DNA of 64,000 bases from assembly GCA_000597885.1 (NCBI GenBank), contig CP004371.1:2434501-2498500 (forward strand), written 5' to 3'. Shown in pieces: positions 43,512 to 53,133 of this stretch. How positions within the stretch are numbered: position 1 is the stretch's first letter; the number at the start of each line of letters is the position of its first letter. Source of the DNA: Flammeovirgaceae bacterium 311 (GTDB taxonomy: Bacteria > Bacteroidota > Bacteroidia > Cytophagales > Cyclobacteriaceae). The notes under the pieces are model-generated. The model saw only the letters and a list, made by a program, of their open reading frames with translations, was not told the origin of the DNA and did not search any database. A program made the translations under genes and the position numbers.

Positions 43512-44939
43512 TCAGAGATTATCTTCTTTCCAGCCGCCGCCCAATGCCCGGTATAGCTCAATAACCGATAGAAAGATCTCTTTCCTGGTATTGGCCAGTT
43601 CCAGTTCGGCTTCCAGCACACGGCGCTGCGCTGTAATCACTTCCAGGTAAGATGCATAGCCGGTGGTATATAAATCATTAGCAGTAGATACTGCACTTTG
43701 CAGCACCGCTACCTCCTGCTCTTTCAGCTCGTACATATCCCTGTAATTGCGGATCCGTGCCAGGTCAGTTAACACCTCCTGGTAACCCTCCAGTATAGTT
43801 TGCTGGTAGTTGTAAACCGATTCCATTCCCTGAGCTACGGTGCGGCTATAGTCAGCTCTTATCTGCCTCCTGTTAAAAATAGGGGCAACCATGCTCGCTA
43901 ATGCTCCTATGGCAATAGATTCCGGGGTTTGAAAAAGCAAGCCTGCACTGCCAGCATTGAGTCCTGCATAAGGTGAAATAATAAATGAAGGCAGGAATGC
44001 AGCCCTGGCAGCCTCAATATCGGCTTTTGCAGCGGTAAGCTCCAACTCGGCCTCCCGGATGTCTGGGCGGCGCAGCAGCATGCCGGAAGGTACGCCCGCC
44101 CTGATATCCTCCGGCATTGGCTGTTCCAGAATAGAGGCTCCTCGCGGCAGCTGCCCGGTATATCGCCCCAGTAACAGGTTCAGGTTATTTTCTGTTTCCG
44201 TAATGTTTTGCCTGATCTCAGACTCCAGCGCCCTGGTACCCAGCCATTGTGCGGTAAATTGCTGTACGGCCAGTTCTGTTGCCCGGCCAGCCATTTTCTG
44301 TATTTTAATTACCTCCACAGCTGTTTCCTGCAGCTCAATATTCTTCTGTACGATCTGAAGCTCATTATCGAGCGTGAGCAGCTCATAGTAAAGACGCGAC
44401 ACCTCTGCAATGAGGGAGGTTCTTACCAGTTGCCGGCCCTTGTGGCTGGCCAGGTAACGCAGGTAGGCAGCCTTGCGCATGTTTCTGAGGCGACCCCATA
44501 CATCTGCCTCCCAGGCACTCTGGAAACCCACAAAATAATTCTGGTTCAGGTTCTGGATGGTTCGGTCGGGCACGGTATTGCCAACCATCCGGTTGTTGAG
44601 GTTTCCTATATTGGCCGTAACCCGCCCCTGCACCGAGGGCAGCAGCGCTCCTCTCCGGAGCTGAAACTCGGCCTGGGCCATCTCTACCCGCTGTACCGCA
44701 ATGAGCAGATCAAGGTTATTTGCGAGCGATGTTTCGATAAGATCAACCAGGTGCGGGTCCTGGAAAAAGCTGTTCCAGGGTATATCGCCCACACTGCTGG
44801 TATCGGCACTGCCGGTAAAAGTCTGGGGCATTTCCTGCATCCGGGGCAGGTTGGGTGGCTCGGCTACTTTACAACTGCTGATGAAAGCAGGGACAAACAG
44901 GATGAAAAAAGAAATATATAACAGTCTTTTGATCAACAT
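43512..44939 (-). CDS. RND efflux outer-membrane factor (NodT/OprM family lipoprotein)
   Basis: A 475-residue TolC-like channel, last of a three-gene efflux operon. A lipobox (FISSCKV, Cys about 23) indicates an OprM-type lipid anchor. The two internal repeats of the OEP family are visible: helices with NNLDLLIAVQRVEMAQAEF and RRPDIREAELELTAAKADIEAARAAFLPS (shortened: RRPDIREAELELTAAKADI), and ends such as GWKEDNL. It would connect the inner-membrane pump to the outside. It starts 12 bases after the pump stop. Confidence 0.94.
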   Translation of the reverse strand: MLIKRLLYISFFILFVPAFISSCKVAEPPNLPRMQEMPQTFTGSADTSSVGDIPWNSFFQDPHLVDLIETSLANNLDLLIAVQRVEMAQAEFQLRRGALLPSVQGRVTANIGNLNNRMVGNTVPDRTIQNLNQNYFVGFQSAWEADVWGRLRNMRKAAYLRYLASHKGRQLVRTSLIAEVSRLYYELLTLDNELQIVQKNIELQETAVEVIKIQKMAGRATELAVQQFTAQWLGTRALESEIRQNITETENNLNLLLGRYTGQLPRGASILEQPMPEDIRAGVPSGMLLRRPDIREAELELTAAKADIEAARAAFLPSFIISPYAGLNAGSAGLLFQTPESIAIGALASMVAPIFNRRQIRADYSRTVAQGMESVYNYQQTILEGYQEVLTDLARIRNYRDMYELKEQEVAVLQSAVSTANDLYTTGYASYLEVITAQRRVLEAELELANTRKEIFLSVIELYRALGGGWKEDNL

Positions 44940-44951
44940 ACAGCTAAGAAC

Positions 44952-47900
44952 TTAATTACTTGACAGGGTGATTTCCGAGGCTTTGATAGATTCTGCAGGT
45001 TTCTCTTTTTTCCTTCCCCGCTCTGCCAGATGCGCAAAGATCACATACAGGCCGGGAATCAGGATAACACCGAAGATGGTGCCGATCAGCATGCCGCCTG
45101 CGGCAGCGGTACCAATAGAACGGTTGCCCATAGCCCCTGCACCCGTAGCAATACAAAGGGGTATCAGGCCGGCAATAAAGGCAAAGGAGGTCATCAGGAT
45201 GGGCCTGAGCCTGGATACCGATCCTTCTATAGCCGCTTTTATGACTGAAAGGCCCTGCTGCCGGCGCTGAATAGCGAATTCCACGATCAGGATTGCGTTT
45301 TTGCCCAGGATACCGATCAGCATAATGAGGGCAACCTGCGCGTAGATGTTATTCTGCAGGCCAAAGAGCTTCAGGGCCAGGAAAGCACCGAAAATACCAG
45401 TTGGCAGCGACAACAGCACAGGCAGCGGCAGCAGGAAGCTCTCATACTGGGCCGCCAGCAACATATACACAAACAGCAGACAGATTAAAAATATCCAGAT
45501 TGCCTGGTCGCCTGATTTTACTTCTTCCCGGGTCATGCCGGCCCAGTCAAACCCAAATCCGCGGGGTAAGGACTGGCTGGCTACCCGCTGCACTGCTTTG
45601 ATGGCATCGCCGGTACTGTAGCCCGGTGTTACGGTACCCCCAACCCTTGCCGCGGTATACATATTATAGCGGGTAAGCTGCTCCGGCCCATACACCCGCT
45701 CCAGGCGGATAAAGGTGGAAAAAGGTACCATTTCTCCCTTATCATTTTTTACATGCAGGCTCAGCACATCCTCCGGCTTGGCCCGGTAATCCGGGTGTGC
45801 CTGCACCATTACATCATACATCTGGCCAAAACGTATGAAATCAGATGTAAGCTGGCCGCCCATCAGGGTCTGCAGGGTACTCATGGCTTTCTCGATAGTA
45901 ACTCCTTTTTTTGCAGCCATATCCTGATCTACATGGATCATGTACTGCGGGAAGTTGGCATCGTAGTTGGTATACCCACTGCTGATCTCTGGTGCTGCCT
46001 CCAGGGCTGTGATAAAGTCCTGGGTTACCTCACCAATTTTCTGCAAATCACCACGGCCTGTACGATCCAGCACCCTTAGCTCAAAGCCGCTGGCATTACC
46101 AAAACCAGGCACCGTAGGGGGCGAAGAAAACTCAATGCGGGCATCCGTAATGCCGCTGGTTCTCTTTCTTAGCATAGCGATCACATCATTAACAGATTTA
46201 TCGCGCTCATGCCAGGGTTTTAAACTAATCATGCCCATGCCGTAAGAGGCTCCTGATACACCATTCACCATGCTGTAGCCAGCCAGGGTAGAGACGGCTT
46301 CTACCAGGTCTAATTCCTGGGCAACCTGCTGCACCTCATCCAGCACCAGCTCGGTCCGCTCAACAGTAGCCCCGGCCGGTGCGGTTACATCTATGTAAAT
46401 TACGCCCTGGTCTTCGTTAGGGATAAAACCGCTTGGCAGCACAGAATGAATGCCCCAGGTAGCCACAAAAAACAGGAGCAACAGCCCAATGGTGATAAAT
46501 TTACGGCCAGCTATGTAGCCGATTAAATGCTCATACCGGTTGGCAAGTCCGTTGTAGCCCTTGTTAAACTTGTTATAGAAGCGCTGCAGTACCCCTTTTT
46601 TCTTTTCTTTGCCATGTGTATTGCGCAGCAAAATGGCACATAAGGCAGGCGTGAGGGTTACGGCATTTACCCCGGAAATAACGATGGCCACTGCCAGCGT
46701 AAGCGAGAACTGCCGGTAGAAAACCCCTACAGGCCCTTCCAGGAAAGCAACTGGCACAAACACTGCAGACATCACCAGGGTAATGGCAATAATAGCCCCG
46801 CTGATCTCTTTCATGGCTGCAAAAGTGGCCTCCCTGGGCGGCATGTTCTCTTCCTCCATTTTAGCATGCACCGCCTCTACCACCACAATGGCATTATCTA
46901 CCACAATACCAATGGCCAGTACCAGCGCAAAAAGGGTGAGCAGGTTAATGGAAAAACCCATCAGCTGCATAAAGAAAAGCGCACCAATCAGGGCTACCGG
47001 CACCGCAAGGGCCGGTATCAGGGTAGAGCGAAAATCCTGCAGAAAGAGAAACACAACCAGAAAAACCAATACATAGGCTTCAAGGAGTGTTTTTACCACC
47101 TCACTGATAGAAGCATCCAGGAAGCGGGAAACATCGTAGGTTACATTGTAGCTCATCCCGGGCGGAAAGGAGCTTTCCTGAATTTCATCGATACGCTCCT
47201 TTACTTTTTTGATTACCTCGCGGGCATTAGAGCCGGGCCGCTGGTTGATCATGATCGAAGCGGCAGGGGTTCCGTTATTTTTCGAGATTCTGCCGTAATT
47301 GCTCGAGCTGAATTCTACATCTGCCACATCCTTCAGGCGTAAAATAGAGCCATCGCTATCGGCCCTAAGCACCAGGTTTTCGAACTGCTGTGGCTCATTA
47401 AATTTACCAGTGTAGCGCAGCACATACTGCAGCATTTGCGGATTTTTACTGGAGCTCTCGCCGGCTTTTCCGGGAGCCGCCTCCACATTCTGGCTCTGGA
47501 TCGCCTCCACCACCTCATCGGTCGATACATTATAGGCCGTCATCCGGTCGGGCTTGAGCCACACCCGAATGGTATAATCTTTTTCGCTTACAATTTCAGC
47601 AAAACCAACCCCTTCTATACGCCGCAGTTCCTGCAGGATGTTGATGTCAGCAAAATTGAAGATAAATTTTTCATCCAGGGTGGTGTCTGTGCTTACAATG
47701 TTCAGATAGAGCAGCAGGCTGTTTACCTCCTTTTCGGTTGTTACCCCGTTTTCCACTACCTCCTGAGGCAGATCGTTCAAAACAGTTGCCACCCTGTTCT
47801 GCACACTTACCGCCGCCAGGTCCGGGTCTGTTCCTACTTCAAAATTAACCTCTATCTGTATGCGGCCGTTGTTGGTGGCTACCGACGACATGTGGGTCAT

Positions 47901-48122
47901 GCCGGGCACCCCGTTGATGGCCTTTTCAAGAGGCGTGGCTACGGTTTTTACACCTACCTCTGAATTGGCGCCCCTGTACTTGGCCCTTACCTTAACAGTA
48001 GGCGGAACAATATCCGGATACTGGGCAATGGGCAGGGTAAGGAAGGAAAGGCCGCCCAGGAAAACGATGATCAGCGAGATAACCAGCGAGAGTACAGGCC
48101 TTTTGATAAATATATCGAACAT
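44952..48122 (-). CDS. RND multidrug efflux pump permease (HAE1/AcrB family)
   Basis: A 1056-residue proton-driven inner-membrane exporter, full length for AcrB-type pumps, with the usual twelve-helix pattern and two large periplasmic loops. Diagnostic features are the start MFDIFIKRPVLSLVISLI, the proton-relay segment ALVLAIGIVVDNAIVVVEAV with paired Asp/Glu, and the late helices with AQYESFLLPLPV and GRSIGTAA-like GNRSIGTAAAGGM. It extrudes amphiphilic drugs or detergents together with the adaptor upstream and the OMF downstream. No local regulator is seen. The substrate range cannot be inferred. Confidence 0.96.
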   Translation of the reverse strand: MFDIFIKRPVLSLVISLIIVFLGGLSFLTLPIAQYPDIVPPTVKVRAKYRGANSEVGVKTVATPLEKAINGVPGMTHMSSVATNNGRIQIEVNFEVGTDPDLAAVSVQNRVATVLNDLPQEVVENGVTTEKEVNSLLLYLNIVSTDTTLDEKFIFNFADINILQELRRIEGVGFAEIVSEKDYTIRVWLKPDRMTAYNVSTDEVVEAIQSQNVEAAPGKAGESSSKNPQMLQYVLRYTGKFNEPQQFENLVLRADSDGSILRLKDVADVEFSSSNYGRISKNNGTPAASIMINQRPGSNAREVIKKVKERIDEIQESSFPPGMSYNVTYDVSRFLDASISEVVKTLLEAYVLVFLVVFLFLQDFRSTLIPALAVPVALIGALFFMQLMGFSINLLTLFALVLAIGIVVDNAIVVVEAVHAKMEEENMPPREATFAAMKEISGAIIAITLVMSAVFVPVAFLEGPVGVFYRQFSLTLAVAIVISGVNAVTLTPALCAILLRNTHGKEKKKGVLQRFYNKFNKGYNGLANRYEHLIGYIAGRKFITIGLLLLFFVATWGIHSVLPSGFIPNEDQGVIYIDVTAPAGATVERTELVLDEVQQVAQELDLVEAVSTLAGYSMVNGVSGASYGMGMISLKPWHERDKSVNDVIAMLRKRTSGITDARIEFSSPPTVPGFGNASGFELRVLDRTGRGDLQKIGEVTQDFITALEAAPEISSGYTNYDANFPQYMIHVDQDMAAKKGVTIEKAMSTLQTLMGGQLTSDFIRFGQMYDVMVQAHPDYRAKPEDVLSLHVKNDKGEMVPFSTFIRLERVYGPEQLTRYNMYTAARVGGTVTPGYSTGDAIKAVQRVASQSLPRGFGFDWAGMTREEVKSGDQAIWIFLICLLFVYMLLAAQYESFLLPLPVLLSLPTGIFGAFLALKLFGLQNNIYAQVALIMLIGILGKNAILIVEFAIQRRQQGLSVIKAAIEGSVSRLRPILMTSFAFIAGLIPLCIATGAGAMGNRSIGTAAAGGMLIGTIFGVILIPGLYVIFAHLAERGRKKEKPAESIKASEITLSSN

Positions 48123-48180
48123 TCTTTCTAATTCAGTTTTAAAAAATCTAACTCACAGGGGCAGAAACTACCCCTTCATA

Positions 48181-49317
48181 CTACAGTGCCACTACGCTAT
48201 CAGCGCCAATTGGCTTGGGTACAATCGTCATCCCGTCCCTGATTTCCTGTATTCCTTCGTACACAATTCTATCTCCGGCTTCCAGGCCTGACTCTACAAT
48301 GTAGTAGTGAGAAAAGCGGGTTTTGGGAACAAAATTCTTCATGTGGGCCTGGTTGTTCGAATCTACCGTAAACACATAATATTTGTCCTGTATTTCAAAA
48401 ACCGCTTTTTGCGGTACCATCACAGCACCTTCGATTCTGCTGGCCATGCGAATTTTGCCGGTAGCACCATGCTTGAGCAGGGAATTCGGATTGGGAAAGC
48501 GTGCCCTGAAGGCGATAGAGCCAGTGCTTGCCTGAAACTCCCCCTGCATGGTTTCGATGCTGCCTGCATGCGCATAAATAGTGCCGTCGGCCAGTACCAG
48601 GTTAACTTTCTGACTGCGCGTGACCTCATCGTTAAGCTGGGACTTGACATGCTCCAGGTATTCTCCTTCCGATACATTAAAATAGACATTTACTGCACTT
48701 ACATCGGAAACCGTGGTGAGCAGGGTGCCGTGGTCAATCAGGCTGCCTGCTTTGAAGGGAATGCGGTCAATGATACCATCGAAGGGAGCTCTGATGCTGG
48801 TATAAGACAGGCGCTGTGCTGCATTGGATTGTGCCGAGCGTGATTCTTCTATTTTTGCATATACCGCTTTGAGCCTGGCCTGTGCAACCTTTAACTCCGA
48901 TTCGGCGATCACATTTTTCTCTACCAGTACCTTTAACCTTTCTACCTCCAGCTCTCTGGCCTTAGACTCGGCAATGGCACTCTCGTAATTGGCTTTTGCT
49001 TTTGCCACCTCTGCCCTGTATTCTTCATCGTTTAAGCGAAAGAGGAGCTGTCCTTTTTTCACCACCTTGCCTTCGTCCACATAGATCTTTTCCAGAAAGC
49101 CCTCTACCCTGGCTCTTAACTCCACGTTCCGCACCGCCTGGATATCTGCCACATATTCATAATGGAGAATGGTATCTTTTGCTATAACCTGCGTAACCGG
49201 CAGGGCTTTCGGGGCCATTGGCTTATTTTCTGTTTTTCCATCTGCGGCACACCCTGAAGCCAGGAGAAGCACCGAGAGATATATACATCCGGTTATTCGT
49301 TTTAAATTTATTTTCAT
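48181..49317 (-). CDS. RND efflux periplasmic adaptor (HlyD/AcrA family lipoprotein)
   Basis: Membrane-fusion subunit of 378 residues from the ATG at 49317. The longer frame to 49350 adds an unlikely polar leader ahead of the signal sequence. The lipobox LASGC gives a lipidated Cys near residue 22. The lipoyl-like halves (AEVEGFLEKIYVDEGKVVKKG in part: KIYVDEGKVVKKGQLLF; and RAPFDGIIDRIPFKAGSLI in part) flank an alpha-helical hairpin rich in Ala, Glu and Lys. A beta-barrel domain follows. First gene of the operon, with the pump 58 bases downstream. Confidence 0.94.
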   Translation of the reverse strand: MKINLKRITGCIYLSVLLLASGCAADGKTENKPMAPKALPVTQVIAKDTILHYEYVADIQAVRNVELRARVEGFLEKIYVDEGKVVKKGQLLFRLNDEEYRAEVAKAKANYESAIAESKARELEVERLKVLVEKNVIAESELKVAQARLKAVYAKIEESRSAQSNAAQRLSYTSIRAPFDGIIDRIPFKAGSLIDHGTLLTTVSDVSAVNVYFNVSEGEYLEHVKSQLNDEVTRSQKVNLVLADGTIYAHAGSIETMQGEFQASTGSIAFRARFPNPNSLLKHGATGKIRMASRIEGAVMVPQKAVFEIQDKYYVFTVDSNNQAHMKNFVPKTRFSHYYIVESGLEAGDRIVYEGIQEIRDGMTIVPKPIGADSVVAL

Positions 49318-50262
49318 TTCAGCTGATGTGGTAGATCTGTAGTAGTTCAAATAGTTTAGGGTTTATACAGGTAATTTCAGGCCACTCCCGCAAACAATAC
49401 AGGCAGGAAAACAGGCACAGGTAAAGCGGTTAAAAAGGGTTAAATCTGTAATGCAGCTTGTAAGAAAGCTGATAAACAGTACCTTCAGGTGGCAGCGAAA
49501 GAGAGCGATTTAATCCTGATGTTGAATAAGCAGGATTGTTAAGAAAATCACGGAAGAAATAAAACAGTAATAAATTACCAGCTTTACTCCATGTTGATAC
49601 ATGAGCATAAAATATATGCTGCTGGTCCTTCCTGTTCTTTTCACCTAACACCTTCCCTGCGGGGAAGAGTGCTCCAGATTTATCTACATCATCCATTTTA
49701 GCCGTGCTGTTTTATGCAGGAAATGCAGCAGCCAACTAAGAATTGAATTCAAAGAAGCACCATCACGGGCGAGTGTTTCAGGGGCGAACGCTATCCCTGC
49801 ACAATGCCAGATCCGGACACTGAAATATTGACCAGTTCACTAATTACTTAGCTAAAACTGAAGCAAATCCATTTTGCAAACTATATGATTAAGAGTGCTT
49901 TCATTAAAAAAATACGTATTTAACCCGAAAAAAGTCGATGGAAAAATTGATAATTACTTTAAAATCAAAAAAATATTTTGATACAGAGCCCCTTCTCTCC
50001 TCCACAAGCTGCTCCTGTTATAGCCTAAGCTGATTTTATATGTAAGAAGGGTGCAGAAAGAAAATTTTAGTTTGCAGGTCATTTCTTTCCGGACAAAGCA
50101 TCAAATTATGGTAATCATAGATTATTTTACACTTCCTTGCATCTGATTTTCAATCATCAGGCCTGCGAAAAGCATGCGTGTACACCAGTGCTACCCGTAT
50201 GAAAACAGGCCTGGCTTCATTAAAAACCCAGAGAAATAACCAGCCCGCAATCCCGCAATAAT
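49318..50262. other. Intergenic region of about 950 bp
   Basis: This region lies between the divergent efflux operon and the glycosidase gene. It holds one minus-strand frame that may be an outer-membrane-protein remnant (49430-49696, listed separately). From about 49840 to 50160 it is AT-rich with no good frame. I found no exact promoter consensus for either flanking gene. Confidence 0.5.
49430..49696 (-). pseudogene. Possible fragment of an outer-membrane protein
   Basis: An 88-residue frame without signal peptide. Its last 20 residues (GTVYQLSYKLHYRFNPF) alternate hydrophobic and polar and end in Phe, as the final strand of outer-membrane beta-barrels does. Earlier text (NPAYSTSGLNRSLSLPPEG) could be a barrel loop. 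It may be the 3' end of a lost TonB-dependent receptor or porin gene next to the efflux operon. Evidence is thin. Confidence 0.25.
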
Positions 50263-52242
50263 ATGAAATACCCCCTTATTTCCATCCCGAAGCATACACT
50301 TAGCATTCTTGTATTCACTATTTGCCTGCTGGGCTTTTTTATCCCCAGGGCTGGCGCACAGACTGAGATGGCAGCCTGGGGTAATATAAATGGCATACGG
50401 CTGCAGGGCCAGCTGATGGAGTTTGAGACCAGCCTTAGGGTGGTGGGACAGGACTGGTCGCAGATAAGGGCCACTGGCAAGGAACAGCAATTGCCCAAAT
50501 ACAGGCGCGAAGGAGACAGACAAATTGTTACCACCAGCATCGACAGTCTTTTTTTTACGCAGGAGGTTGAGGAGACCGGCCCCGGCAGCGCGAGGGTGCA
50601 GCTTGCCCTTAACTCCCGGGCAGATACCAGCCTTACAGGTGTATTTTTCAGCATTGCCCTGCCAGCAGCACAATATGCCGAAGGTTCAGTACAACTGATA
50701 GATCCCAAAGGCATCTCGTTTGCTGAAGTCAGGCCCAACGGTCAGCAGGAATATTTGCGGGTTCCTGCCGGGGGTGTACGGTTCATCTCCCAGCGGCGGC
50801 AGCTGGAGGTAACTTTTAACGAGCCTACCCTGGTGATTGTAAAGCAGGAAGAGAGGGGAGGAAATAATGCTATCCAGGTATACCTGCCGCTGGTGCAGGG
50901 AAATATAAAAAGCGGGCAAACAGTACAGAAAACTTTCAATTTAAAAGTTAGCGGCGAAGTAGATAAAACCCCTGTTGCACTTACACTGAATACCAGTCAG
51001 ACAGGACGCCCCTTTGCCGGTATTGGCGGTAACTTTCGCCTGCAGAACCCCAACACAGATCCACAGGTAATCGACTACAGCCTGGAAAACCTGCGTGTTG
51101 CCTGGGGCCGCGTAGAAATGCCCTGGGCTTTCTGGCAACCCGAAAAAGGGAAAGATCCGATAGCAGCAGCCAAAGCGGGCAAGCTGCACCCCCGCGTGGA
51201 AAAAGCCATGGAAATGGCCGGTCGGCTGCACAAATTGGGCATGCCGGTAATTCTTTCTGCCTGGTCGGGTCCGGCCTGGGCGGTGGTAGGAGAGCCAAAG
51301 TCCAGGCCCGGGCCCGATGGGGTCTGGGGCAATCCGCTGGAGCCGGCAAACATGAATGAGATCTATAAATCCATTGCAGATTACATCATCTACCTGCGGG
51401 ATAACTATGGTGTGGAAATTAATATGTTCTCCTTCAATGAATCTGATCTGGGCATCAACATCAGGCAAACCGGCGAGGAGCACCGGGAGCTAATCAAAGG
51501 CCTGGGGGCATATTTTGCCAGTCGTGGCCTTAAAACCAAAATGCTACTGGGCGATAATTCAGATGCCAACACCTACGAGTTTATCTATCCGGCCATGGCC
51601 GATCCGGCCACGCATCCCTACATTGGTGCCGTTTCTTTCCACTCCTGGCGCGGCTGGGAAACCGAAACCCTGCAAAAGTGGGATGAAGCGGCCGACAAGC
51701 TGAACATCCCCCTGATTGTAGGCGAGGGCAGCATTGATGCGGCCGCCTGGCGCTACCCGGCTATTTTCGAAGAGCCTACCTATGCACTGGAGGAGATCAA
51801 CCTCTACACCCGCATCCTGGCTATTTGTGAACCGCTCACCATCCTGCAGTGGCAGCTTACGGCAGACTACTCCCCTATGACGGGAGGTGGTATTTTTGGC
51901 AACAACGAGCCCCTGCGGCCCACCCAGCGTTTCTGGAACCTCAGGCAGCTGGGCTCCACCCCCAAAGGTTTACTGGCTATGCCCATTAGCAGCGACAGCC
52001 CCTATATAACCAGTGCAGCCATGGGCAACAATGCCAAAGGCACCTACGCCATTCACCTGGTGAACAACGGCGCTACCCGCGAGGTAACCATCAGCGGCCT
52101 TCCCAGGAAGGTAAAGGCACTGCAAATCTATGTAACCGACCAGGGCCGTGCCATGGAGCAGGGCCAGGCTATCCGCGTTACCAAAGGGCAGGCTACCTTT
52201 ACCCTCGACAGCAGGAGCTATACTACGCTGATGAGTAAGTAG
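50263..52242 (+). CDS. Exported clan GH-A-like glycoside hydrolase (GH30-like)
   Basis: A 659-residue secreted protein. A signal segment (residues about 10-28, ending ARAGA-like PRAGAQ) precedes an N-terminal beta domain (about 30-230). Then comes a TIM barrel with GIGGNFRLQ, VAWGRVEMPWAFW, MPVILSAWSGPAW, the likely acid/base Glu in FSFNESDLGIN and the likely nucleophile in LIVGEGSID, the two-Glu arrangement of clan GH-A. A C-terminal beta domain closes it. Closest in style to GH30 endo-glycanases or glucosylceramidases, but I cannot fix the family or substrate. The neighbours give no polysaccharide-locus context. Confidence 0.8.
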   Translation: MKYPLISIPKHTLSILVFTICLLGFFIPRAGAQTEMAAWGNINGIRLQGQLMEFETSLRVVGQDWSQIRATGKEQQLPKYRREGDRQIVTTSIDSLFFTQEVEETGPGSARVQLALNSRADTSLTGVFFSIALPAAQYAEGSVQLIDPKGISFAEVRPNGQQEYLRVPAGGVRFISQRRQLEVTFNEPTLVIVKQEERGGNNAIQVYLPLVQGNIKSGQTVQKTFNLKVSGEVDKTPVALTLNTSQTGRPFAGIGGNFRLQNPNTDPQVIDYSLENLRVAWGRVEMPWAFWQPEKGKDPIAAAKAGKLHPRVEKAMEMAGRLHKLGMPVILSAWSGPAWAVVGEPKSRPGPDGVWGNPLEPANMNEIYKSIADYIIYLRDNYGVEINMFSFNESDLGINIRQTGEEHRELIKGLGAYFASRGLKTKMLLGDNSDANTYEFIYPAMADPATHPYIGAVSFHSWRGWETETLQKWDEAADKLNIPLIVGEGSIDAAAWRYPAIFEEPTYALEEINLYTRILAICEPLTILQWQLTADYSPMTGGGIFGNNEPLRPTQRFWNLRQLGSTPKGLLAMPISSDSPYITSAAMGNNAKGTYAIHLVNNGATREVTISGLPRKVKALQIYVTDQGRAMEQGQAIRVTKGQATFTLDSRSYTTLMSK

Positions 52243-52362
52243 GGGAACTCTCCTGGCGGGAGATGAGGGTACAAAAAGGCTTTGATCTATTATTGGCAAC
52301 AACCTAACAATAGTTTGGTTGTAGAAGGCAAAAGCTTACAACAACCCATAAATTGTGTAGCC

Positions 52363-53025
52363 ATGGCTTCTACTACCATTGCACCGGCACCCTGGCAATT
52401 AACAGGGAGGGGTGCTGTACTTCTCTATCATTTTCCGCACAGCTTTAACACCCGCTACGGGTTTATGGAGGAGTACCAGCGGCGGAGTTACCAGGGCTGG
52501 CTGGGTGCTGTGATGATGGTAGATTACACAGCCTCTAACGTAGGCCCCTACCAGGAGCTGCTGTTTATTCCGGGCCTCTTTCAGCTGGGTGGAAAATGGA
52601 CCTTCTCTATTTCTAAAATATGGGTATCTACAGAAAACAGTGTACTAAACGGCCAGAGGAACTGGGGGATTCCCAAGGAGCTGGCAAAGTTTGAGGTGAA
52701 GCAGCAGGCAGATGGCAGTCAGGACTTCAGCGTAACTAAAAACAGCACCACTTTTTTCAGAGCATCTTTGAAACCAGTTGGCTTTACCCTTCCCTTCCGT
52801 AGTCAGCTGCTACCCCTTACCCGGATTTCCCAGCAGGCACTGCAGCAGCTGCTCTTCACCAGAATACAGGCACAGGGCCACACCCGGTTTGCAAAACTTC
52901 AGCATATAGATGCCGACGACGACTATTTCCCTCCCCTACAGCACCTGCGCCCCCTCCTTACCCTGTCGGTAAAAGATTTCCAAATGACCTTCCCGCAGGC
53001 ACAGGTATTAACGCAGAGAAGATAG
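52363..53025 (+). CDS. Acetoacetate decarboxylase-like protein
   Basis: About 220 residues from ATG 52363. A TTG at 52282 would add 27 residues that do not look like the family, so I prefer the ATG. Motifs LGAVMMVDYTASNVGPYQELLFIPG, ISKIWVSTENSV and GQRNWGIPKELAKFEV follow the acetoacetate decarboxylase (ADC) superfamily. I do not see the Lys-Lys pair of the true decarboxylase clearly, so enzymatic activity on acetoacetate is doubtful and many ADC-like proteins are uncharacterised. It is monocistronic. Confidence 0.82.
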   Translation: MASTTIAPAPWQLTGRGAVLLYHFPHSFNTRYGFMEEYQRRSYQGWLGAVMMVDYTASNVGPYQELLFIPGLFQLGGKWTFSISKIWVSTENSVLNGQRNWGIPKELAKFEVKQQADGSQDFSVTKNSTTFFRASLKPVGFTLPFRSQLLPLTRISQQALQQLLFTRIQAQGHTRFAKLQHIDADDDYFPPLQHLRPLLTLSVKDFQMTFPQAQVLTQRR

Positions 53026-53027
53026 TG

Positions 53028-53085
53028 GTAAGAAGATAGAAGAACGAAGTTAGAAGTTAGAAGAAAGAAGTTAGAAGTTAGCCCC
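53028..53085. repeat. Degenerate short tandem repeat
   Basis: The purine-rich stretch is built from variants of AGAAGTTAGA and AGAAGAAAGA, with GAAGTTAGAAGTTAG occurring twice. It lies between convergent genes, followed by CTCATAC and CACCTCACACC direct repeats. It is probably slippage-prone spacer DNA. Confidence 0.5.
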
Positions 53086-53133
53086 TGGCAGCACCTCATA
53101 CCTCATACCTGAAGCCCTACACCTCACACCCCC

